Below are positions 57,158 to 64,000 of a DNA stretch of 64,000 nt, piece by piece; within the stretch, counting starts at the first letter, position 1; each line of letters begins with the position of its first letter. The position numbers and the translations under genes are program-made. The notes beneath the pieces are model-generated. The model did no database searches, had not been told where the DNA came from, and saw only the letters and a program-made list of their open reading frames with translations. The stretch covers positions 1 to 64,000 of the forward strand of contig JAGHQL010000101.1 in the NCBI GenBank assembly GCA_020080175.1. Reading direction: 5' to 3'. Origin of the DNA: Glutinoglossum americanum. Lineage: Eukaryota; Ascomycota; Geoglossomycetes; Geoglossales; Geoglossaceae.

Positions 57158-57684
57158 GTCAAGAGGCAGGGCCTAGAAGAAACAAAGACACAAGAGGAAT
57201 TGCCGCGAGGCAGAAAAGAGGTTGTGAACAAGTCGACGGGGGCTAAAAAATGAATAGCTACGGCGTAGCTAGAAGGTGGTAGAAAAGTGAAGGAGAAGAG
57301 AAGTTGGCTGGTACGAGAATAACATATCATGTTGTTGGCGCGTTGACGGGGTAACCCCTGAGGGCTGGAACCCTACTCGCAAACGAGACATGCCGCTAGC
57401 TATGGTGGGTAGCCTTGGTTGCTTAAGCAACCCGACAGGAGGGCTTAGCCCTACTCGATCACGCCATTCGCTTAGTCAATCCATTTCGAATTTCTCTAAG
57501 TCCACCACTACCTTCGTATGGGGGGCCGCCTGCTCCCCGATGGATCCTTTGAAGACGTTCGATTTTACCTCCTATTCTACCCCTACGTCCACTGGAGTCA
57601 CATACCATACACCCGTATGGGTGACACCCGAGTTAGGATTAGCCAGGGGTGTCCGATACTCATATAGACTTGGGGGCCAGGTCT

Positions 57685-57700
57685 CTAGGAGGGAGGCAGT
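57685..57700 (+). other. Polypurine tract before the 3' LTR
   Basis: AGGAGGGAGGCAG-type purine-rich stretch directly before the TG of the 3' LTR at 57701, the usual place for the plus-strand primer of LTR retrotransposons. Confidence 0.7.
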
Positions 57701-58172
57701 TGTCATGACCCGCAGTCGGTTACCCGGCGAGGCCATTTAGGCCTCCACGGCCGGGTAACTAGCTCGGGTTACGCAAACGGCGACTCGCCTATATGGCTAT
57801 ATGGATTCCGCAAGCGTACATCCTTATTGCTTTATGACGTCTGTTCCATTGTTGAATGCCTGTCGTGTATATAAGCGGCTCGCTGGCCTCCCGCTGGAGG
57901 TCAGCGATCAGTTCTTCTACATCTCCGGCTTACTAGAATCAAGTCTATTCCGTCTACTCTACATTCTAAATCGGGCCGACGTCAAGTCGCCCTGAACCAT
58001 CGACCATTAAGTCCATCCATTAGTCCTCGTACATCTAGACATTACCTAGACGCAGACCAGTCGCCCAACCATCGTCATCGCTGCGGGGTGCGACGTCACA
58101 CTGTTATCGAACCCCCTAGATCCCTCGACGTTGGAGTGCCTTCGTGTCGCCTTGGCATCGAGAGCTCTTACA
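57701..58172 (+). repeat. 3' LTR (472 bp)
   Basis: Same length and ends as the 5' LTR, about 98% identical to it. It is followed directly by AATTC, the second copy of the target duplication. Confidence 0.95.
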
Positions 58173-59167
58173 AATTCCTTCCACTTCTCGGTTCCCTGGA
58201 AAGCTGGCTGACATCGCGCAAGGACTGCCTTATTTGCATGCCAGATGCAGAGAGACGTTGAGGTTGGAAAGAGGACTGAAGCCACATTCATAACTGCGAA
58301 GCATCGATCAGTCAAAATGACTGATGGGAAAACCCCACCGCATTGTTCATACAATGTCTTTAACCGCTCAAGGGCCCACATATAATCCTCTTCACCCTCA
58401 CCACTCAAGAACGCAAAGGCGATACAGAAGGAACGCCCTGTTGCATCAACGCTGATCATATCAAGAAGCGGCATGCCGTATTTATTCGTCTTATATGTAC
58501 AGTCGAGGAGAAGGACTTCGGGATATGCTTGGAGGTAGAGAAGGGAATCGGGGTGTGCGAAGAGAACTGTCGTCACATGGCCATCTGATGCGAATTGTAT
58601 ACGACTCCAGAAGCCTTCTTGCTCAAGCTGATTTGTGAGCGCATGAATCGGGCTCTGGCCCTGACGGGCATCTCGACGGACTTCGACAATGCGGTTATAG
58701 ATATCTTGATGTGTAGCTAAAGAGTTACTTTGCCGTACGATCATCTGAATCTCCTTCGGAGCGAGGCCAGCATTTGAGAGGCTTTCTAACTGTGGTGTAC
58801 GCGAGAGCTGTCGGTGAATAGGGTGCGCAGACGGGTGTAGGCTCGGCTCGTGGTTATGGCTTGTATGGCGTACATCACGGCGATACTTTAGAGTCCAACC
58901 TTCACTAGACTCCTTAGCAAGGACTGAAAAGGGGCATTCTGTCATCCGAGTAGTCGTCTGCCGTCTACGCATTCCCTCAGAGGGTAGCTGACGGCTACGG
59001 TCGCATGCAAAAACGACAGAGAGGTGACCATTTTTCTCCCGTGTTGACCTCCGTGTAATAAAAGCGTAACCTCGAGGCTTTGCATATAGGTTAATTGATT
59101 CGAATAAAGCCTTGCGGGATTCGAAAAAGCCTTCAGGAGGCATGCAGTCATCTGGGAAGGTAGCCAT
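58173..59167 (-). pseudogene. MULE transposase, N-terminal half
   Basis: Starts at the ATG 59167, inside the right TIR. The N-terminal FAR1-type zinc domain (FESRKALFESINLYAKPRGY, TECPFSVLAKE, RHTSHNHEPS) is followed by the MULE DDE domain: VLLLDCTYKTNKYGMPLLD with the first Asp and VILTDRCFAVMNVASVLFP with the second, then LCIWHANKAVL. The frame is stopped by the LTR element after EKWKEF and continues in the other half at 50226-49423. Confidence 0.92.
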
Positions 59168-59272
59168 TGCGTAGCTCTAACATATGAGGTTGCTGTGTTA
59201 GATGCATTTTTTCATTGACTAAGCGGAATTGTGCTGACTCATTGGGACGGACCCGTCCGCCTAGTGGGAGCC
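59164..59272 (-). repeat. MULE right TIR, 109 bp
   Basis: Exact inverted copy of 49338-49446. It contains the transposase start codon (59167-59165) at its inner edge, so the transposase leader and promoter must lie within the TIR. Confidence 0.95.
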
Positions 59273-59519
59273 GTCTGAGATCCACCAGCATGAGTCAGCT
59301 GCCTAGCCGCCCAACAACACAAGAAATCGAACATTACACAAGAAAACGTTGCGACCACAGGATATATAAAGATGCAATTATCTCTCCTCCATTTCCTTCC
59401 CCAATCCCAACTCCAAGCGCGGAATTATCGTTTCCCGTATCAACCTCCATAATTAACCACTGCAGAGAATTTGTCTGTTCTCCATCAGGATTCGAACGGT
59501 GCGAATTAGGAGGACAGCC

Positions 59520-60308
59520 ATGTCCACCTCCAGCCCCGCCAAACCCAAAGACCTAACCACCTTCACGACACTCTCCTTCGACATATATGGCACCCTGATC
59601 GACTGGTCCTCGGGACTCCTCCAACACCTCTCCCCCCTCCTAACCCGCACCCCTTCCCCCACCACCCCCACCACCGTCCTAACCTCTTTCCACGCCCTGG
59701 AATCCCAACTCCAACGCGCAAACCCTACCCTGACCTACTCCACCCTCCTAGCACAAACCTACCTCCTTCTTGCGCGCCAACTCAGCGCAGACACCAACAT
59801 CTCCACCCCAGCCCTCGAGGCCGAAGCCAAGGCCTTCGGGAACTCAATCGGCGCCTGGCCCGCATTCCCAGACACAGTCTCCGCGCTGGAATCCCTGGGT
59901 AAGCGCTACACTCTCATCGCGCTCTCCAATGTCGACCGGGACTCCCTTCAAAACTCAATCTCGGGTCCCCTCGCCCCCGCGCCCTTCGCGGCGACCTACA
60001 CGGCTCAGGATATCGGGTCCTACAAGCCCGCGCTGCGGAACTTCGATTACCTCCTCGAGCACGCGAGGGAGGAGTTTGGCTGCGGGAAGGGGGAGCTGCT
60101 GCATGTGGCGCAGAGCCTGTGGCATGACCACGTGCCGGCGAGGGAGGTCGGGCTGAGGAGCGTGTGGATTGCGAGGGAGGGTGGGGGGAATAGAGCGCTG
60201 GGGAGGGAGGAGGAGGGGGAGGGGAAGGTCGGGTATGAGTGGAGGTTTGAGACGCTGGGGGAGTTCGCGGAGGAGATTGAGAGGGCGTTCGCTGAGAAGG
60301 AAACCTAG
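59520..60308 (+). CDS. HAD-superfamily hydrolase, haloacid dehalogenase type II-like
   Basis: Single-exon frame, 262 aa, starting MSTSSPAKPKDLT. HAD motif I is FDIYGTLIDW, giving the nucleophile Asp with the Y-G-T that marks the 2-haloacid dehalogenase type II group. Motif II is IALSNVDRD (Ser-Asn), motif III includes the Lys of DIGSYKPALRNFDYLL, and the last motif is VAQSLWHDHVPAREVGL, where the haloacid dehalogenase group has S-x-x-x-D. The C1-type helical cap lies between motifs I and II. The cytosolic protein may act on a small 2-halo acid or another substrate; members are broad. The MULE ends 247 bp upstream of the ATG. Confidence 0.9.
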   Translation: MSTSSPAKPKDLTTFTTLSFDIYGTLIDWSSGLLQHLSPLLTRTPSPTTPTTVLTSFHALESQLQRANPTLTYSTLLAQTYLLLARQLSADTNISTPALEAEAKAFGNSIGAWPAFPDTVSALESLGKRYTLIALSNVDRDSLQNSISGPLAPAPFAATYTAQDIGSYKPALRNFDYLLEHAREEFGCGKGELLHVAQSLWHDHVPAREVGLRSVWIAREGGGNRALGREEEGEGKVGYEWRFETLGEFAEEIERAFAEKET

Positions 60309-60715
60309 TATGATAAGGGGTCGGTTTTTATTGCGTGTAGGGAAGGAATAAAGCTTTCGCCGAAGATCTCGACACAAACTATCCCCAATCTCGAAAGTAT
60401 CTTCCTAGGAAGCAATTTCCCCTAGGCGCCCTCACAACCGCCCGAGCGTTGCACACTCGCCCCAAATAAGGTACTATTTCTGTAGAGTCATTGTGTTCAA
60501 TTTTCCTCGACCTTCAATCGATATATACACATGATAGGCCCCCGCGAGGGAGGAAGTCTTTCAGCCCTTACTCCTTCCGTTCCCGTTTTATCTAAAGTTA
60601 ATGTGGAGACCCCGAAAGAGCTTTGCTGCAGAGGTTAATAGTCTGCGATCGGAACAATACTCTCATCCCCCCGGACGGAACCATCCCAGCCATTCCACTC
60701 TTAGTCAATCAAGTA
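60309..60715. other. Tail-to-tail spacer
   Basis: 3' flanks of the HAD gene and of the large minus-strand gene. Nothing else was recognised. Confidence 0.5.
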
Positions 60716-63044
60716 TCAATGGAGCAGCCCCTCCGCTGCCCCCTCGGCCTCCTGTTTTGTCAACTCCTTAAGCCTTGCCTCCTCTTTTCTCTTAATCACA
60801 CCCTCTTGTTCCCTTCTAGCACCATCTTTCATCCATCTCGTAATCACTGCAGCCCGGTCTGTGCTAATCGGATACTCCTTCCCATCATCCTGCGCCCACC
60901 GCCTGGGTAACCCACTATCCCCGGCTCTGAGTTCCTCTTTTTCCCTCCTCTCGATTACCGACAGAGCAGCTGCAAAGCTCTCCTCGTCATGCACGTTATT
61001 GTTCTCTAGGACCTCCGCCACGGTATCTTCTCTGCGGCGCTTCTCCTGTTCCTCAGGGCTAACGGGACAGTTGTGTCCCCGGAGAGGCGCCGGTGCGCAC
61101 AACACCTCCCAACTACTATTTAATCCAACCCAATTCCCAGAACGCCGTATAACTTCCATCCAGTCTGCGCGGGCAGGGCTCCGGGCCGCTAGAAAGATCG
61201 GGTAACCGTCACATACACGCGCGAGGCGGGCAACCATGTAGGCATGCCGTAAGAGTTCTTTAGAAGATGTCTGCAGGAGGCAGTGACATAGAAGAAACGA
61301 GTGCAAGGCATCAGTTAGCAGTGGGTGGTAGGTGATTGACTCGTGGGAGTCCTGAGCGGCAAGTAGAGCTGCAGCGGCCGAGGTGGTGGGGTTTTCAGGG
61401 ACTGGGTTCGACGGTTTCTTGATAATCGTAAGGTCGGTAGACGGATAAGTAGGTAAGTTCGAAGGGGGGGTTGAGGAGAAGAGGCTAGAGACTGTGTAGA
61501 TGTCTGGGGTGGGGAGGTTGGGGAAGCCACTGTTGGGGTTTCTCGTCATCTCAATCAATTTACTGTTGTTGAGAGCGTCGGTCTCCTTTGTGATACCGTT
61601 GGCAGCGCTATTAACGGCACGGAGAAAGTCCTCTGAAACCTCGGAAGGTAGGCCAGGGGTGTATTCAAAATGAGAGAGGAACTTGATGTAGTCTCTCAGC
61701 GCGCGCTTCGCATTTGCCTTGACGATCTTGCGTGCGTTCTCACGCTTAATCTCTACAGCTTGTTCTGCTGCGGCTTGTATAGCAGTAGTAGCAGTTCTTG
61801 CGAGGGCTGTTCCCTCTATGCCAAGCGTTTCTGTCCCGTCAACAATGGATTCGGTCGTGACTTGTACCGTAGGTGGAAGTGCATCATCAACGTGCTGAAT
61901 GGCAATCGTTAGGCAGATGCCCGCCCGGTGAAATAGTAGCTGCTCCTCCAAACTGCTTGGCTGGTCCTCCTCAGCAAGCTTCATATCCGATCTCCAGTCT
62001 CCATTCCTACTTCCCCGTGCAAGGCTAGGGCTGGCCCTACCTAGACCTATGCTTTCAGTATCCTGTTTTCGATGCTGCACTTGCCTGAGCCTGCACACAG
62101 ACAATGCTTCCGTCAAATCCCTTGCGGCCCCAGTGAAATCCTCCTTAAATATTCTGGTCACCGCTCGGGTCCTTAAGGGAGCAGCTTCGCTCGGCCGGTC
62201 AACAATCACATCATCCAGGGGCTGCAGAGAGGTGCATTTCGCCAGCATGCGTGATGGTATTTTCTCGTGGAAAAAATGAACGTATTTCGCATCGCTATCG
62301 TTACTGCTCCGTTGCAGCACCAGCTTAGCCACTTCCTCTAACGTAGACGCCGATTGCATTGTTGCCACGCTAGCTGCGATCTCATCAAGATGGTAGGCTC
62401 GCGACAACTTCTGTGTTGCGAGTTCTCGCATTCTGTGTCTCCGCTCCTTGCTAAGGCGCGAATTGCCACCACCGCCACCTAGCCCCAGCCCAAGCGCTGC
62501 GGCGCCAGTGCCACCAAGGAGGCCATTGTTGGCATTGAGGGAGTTATTTAGATATGATGAGGTGACTCCACTGGTAGCGCGAACCGCCAGCGTTGTCGCC
62601 TCTTCGACAAGGCGACGAATCTTCACCAGATCATAGAATACAGCGGGATCAATTGGGTGCGGACGAGGAGCGAAATAATTGCTATGCGCGAGAGATTCGA
62701 GAACTTCCGGGGGAAGTTGAAGCCAAGGGCCGTGAAAGGAGGAGATATATCGCCAGTGTCTGCCAGCCAGTTAGCCTTATTTTCGATATCGGCTCAAATG
62801 CGATGGCCAATTAAACACATCCATCAGCGCAAGGGAAGAAATTGTACTTGTTGCGACAGATAATGAGCGCCGAGCTAGAAGGATCTTTACCACCGTCCTT
62901 ACTCGAGGCTACAGAACTTGGACTTGATGTTTTCTCGCGAGTTGGAGCAACTATAGATGCGGTCGAGCTTGAAGGCGTTGTTGTGGAACTATCTCTGGCA
63001 TCCTGGCCCTTCTGACCCTTCTGGCCCTTCTTCTTTCTCGTCAT
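60716..63044 (-). CDS. Large conserved fungal protein (often labelled histidine kinase group protein)
   Basis: Two-exon model, 746 aa: 63044-62848 and 62759-60716 (88-nt intron). The first exon is Lys/Ser/Thr-rich (MTRKKKGQKGQKGQDARDSS). The second opens HWRYISSFHGPWLQLPPEVL and contains SNYFAPRPHPIDPAVFYDLV, YVHFFHEKIPSRMLAKCTSL, RTRAVTRIFKEDFTGAARDL and LLFHRAGICLTIAIQH, which have a TPR-like helical character. I recall this pattern from Pezizomycotina proteins named histidine kinase group protein, but no histidine-kinase H-box, N-box or G-box is visible, so that name is probably a misnomer. The C terminus is Glu/Arg-rich and coiled. No membrane segment. Function unknown. Confidence 0.88.
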
Positions 63045-63770
63045 GGTCTATAGTTCTGCAGCATGAGCTGATTTTTTGGGCCTAACGCTGTGGCGATGAT
63101 TTGCACTACTTCAAGTCGAGTTGCCGATTGTGAGATTATTAATGCTGATAGAGAATGAAAGATACTCAGATCCCCTCTCCCGCGTACCTATGCAAGAAGA
63201 ATAACTCGATTCGAGAGAAGACAGAAGAAAACATGGGACATGGTGCCTCAAGCGCAAGAAGTTGTTGTCTCAAGTACCACCCCGGCTATCCCAAATCCGG
63301 AAATTTCATATCGCGGAAGTCGGTAATGGCTGATTGGACGAACGAACTTACTCCATTAGACGCAGAAACGATCATCAGGCACAACTAGGTCAAAACCCAA
63401 ACACCGTGATTGAATGCTGGCTAAAGTACACTCCTGCTATGTATATAATCGATCCCTCAAGAAATCTCTGCATGGATTAGCTTCACCAAGCCGAAATCGC
63501 ACCACACTGAACCCCAATCCAAGACAACTGTCTAAACCATATCCTTAAGAACTAAGCGCTAAGCAAACATCAACCGCCAATCCGACCCTATTTACGGATG
63601 AGTACCATCAGTATAACTACCCAATACGGCTAGCCCGGCTTGTGCGGAATAAATACTGACCTTCCTTGCTGACTTCGAACAACATCGTCAATGACCTCTT
63701 TATCTAAATCGGGGAACATGCCTGAGAGCGTCCTAGAGGGTAAATCACTAAGTTAATATATTCGCTTTTA
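63045..63770. other. Intergenic region
   Basis: Upstream of the large minus-strand gene and 3' of the partial gene at the right edge. The 77-codon plus frame (63155-63388) has no motif and is not called. Confidence 0.45.
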
Positions 63771-64000
63771 TCAGGAGGCCAGATTTTGAGGGGCGGCATA
63801 CTCTACAACATCCGCATGCTCGGCTCTTTGTATCCTTTGCGCCTCCGCCGTCTCCGCGCTGGCTTGTCTTGCCGCTGATTCTTCGGCGCTCAATCTTACT
63901 CTTTCTCTTTTTTGAGCTAGATCCACAACTTGCCCCATTTCGCTCGGCTCCCACCTGGTTTCTCCGTTGTTCCTACTTGGCAGAGGCGGGGCCGGAGATA
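63771..64000 (-). CDS. C-terminal end of an unidentified protein (5' part outside window)
   Basis: A minus-strand frame open from the window edge to a TGA at 63773-63771 gives 75 codons. Its content looks coding: a Pro-rich start (SPAPPLPSRNNGETRWEPSE), then a helical Ala/Glu/Arg/Gln stretch (DLAQKRERVRLSAEESAARQ, SAETAEAQRIQRAEHAD) likely to form a coiled coil, ending YAAPQNLAS. The family is not recognised. The other frames here are shadows. Confidence 0.6.
   Translation of the reverse strand, partial: SPAPPLPSRNNGETRWEPSEMGQVVDLAQKRERVRLSAEESAARQASAETAEAQRIQRAEHADVVEYAAPQNLAS

Larger units (their letters stand above)
50227..58172 (+). mobile_element. Ty3/Gypsy chromovirus fossil with two LTRs
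   Basis: 7,946-bp LTR retrotransposon inserted in the MULE transposase gene, flanked by the 5-bp duplication AATTC (50222-50226 and 58173-58177). Both LTRs are 472 bp and start TG, end CA. They differ at about eight positions (1.7%), all transitions, so the insertion is fairly recent, with an age that depends on an unknown rate. Order of parts on the plus strand: LTR, primer site, gag with a CCHC knuckle, protease, reverse transcriptase, RNase H, integrase and chromodomain (the gene order of Ty3/Gypsy), then a 1.9-kb region with an antisense frame, a purine-rich tract and the second LTR. The coding part is broken, with about three interruptions. Confidence 0.95.
49338..59272 (-). mobile_element. 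MULE DNA transposon, interrupted by a nested LTR element
   Basis: Mutator-like element with 109-bp terminal inverted repeats that are identical (49338-49446 and 59164-59272) and a perfect 9-bp target duplication GTCTGAGAT (49329-49337 and 59273-59281). Without the nested LTR element and one copy of its 5-bp duplication it is 1,984 bp. It encodes one minus-strand transposase that spans almost the whole length. Identical TIRs suggest recent movement before the second insertion. It lies about 250 bp upstream of the haloacid dehalogenase start codon, where it could disturb the promoter. Confidence 0.93.

Noticed and set aside
59460-59530. Minus-strand GTTCGAATCC resembling a tRNA T loop
   Set aside because: The flanking bases do not form a T stem or a cloverleaf.
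1-64000. CRISPR array, bacterial operons, telomere repeats or rRNA genes
   Set aside because: None seen. Repeats present are protein-domain arrays, TIRs and LTRs, and no TTAGGG tract occurs.

Overview
The window reads as nuclear DNA of a filamentous ascomycete (Pezizomycotina). Genes are dense and carry short GT-AG introns, mostly 50-120 nt, many with CTAAC-like branch sites. The gene set (Rox3-type Med19, Nop4, Rad10, Ccc1, Erv29, a Dap1-type MAPR, NACHT-WD40 and NACHT-ankyrin NLRs) fits that group. I cannot place it to class or genus. Splice models below were built by eye; the multi-exon ones add up to whole codons unless stated otherwise.

1-16 kb is an accessory region built from fungal NLR (STAND) genes. 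A NACHT-WD40 gene runs off the left edge. Next comes a decayed NACHT-ankyrin gene on the plus strand, cut in two by a 4,279-bp insert (5987-10265). The insert has imperfect ~40-bp terminal inverted repeats and a TA target duplication. It carries one apparently intact seven-exon NLR gene (alpha/beta-hydrolase, NB-ARC, TPR) and no transposase. Removing the insert and one TA joins the flanking NACHT-ankyrin codons in frame (V-D-G-E-G / N-I-V-R-L-V-H). This possible NLR-cargo transposon inside another NLR is the main discovery of the window. Both live NLRs have near-identical repeat units that differ at a few columns, the pattern known from HET-type recognition proteins. A second ankyrin relic lies near 15.6 kb.

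16-48.6 kb is a normal gene-rich arm. In order: secreted-type agmatinase, Dap1, a small Cys-rich protein, Nop4, a bHLH factor, Erv29/SURF4, an N-terminally anchored coiled protein, a nucleoside hydrolase, a mitochondrial rhomboid, a Tma17-like protein, a PhoD-type phosphatase, Ccc1 with a CBC:HapX-like site upstream, Rad10 and Med19. Several pairs are divergent and probably share promoters.

49.3-59.3 kb is a nested mobile element. A ~2-kb MULE (109-bp identical TIRs, 9-bp target duplication) was invaded by a 7.9-kb Ty3/Gypsy chromovirus fossil (472-bp LTRs, 5-bp duplication AATTC). The LTR element carries an antisense, apparently spliced reading frame with a Zn2Cys6-like cysteine motif, and a primer site that looks self-primed. 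After it come a haloacid-dehalogenase gene, a large conserved fungal protein, and the 3' end of another gene at the right edge.
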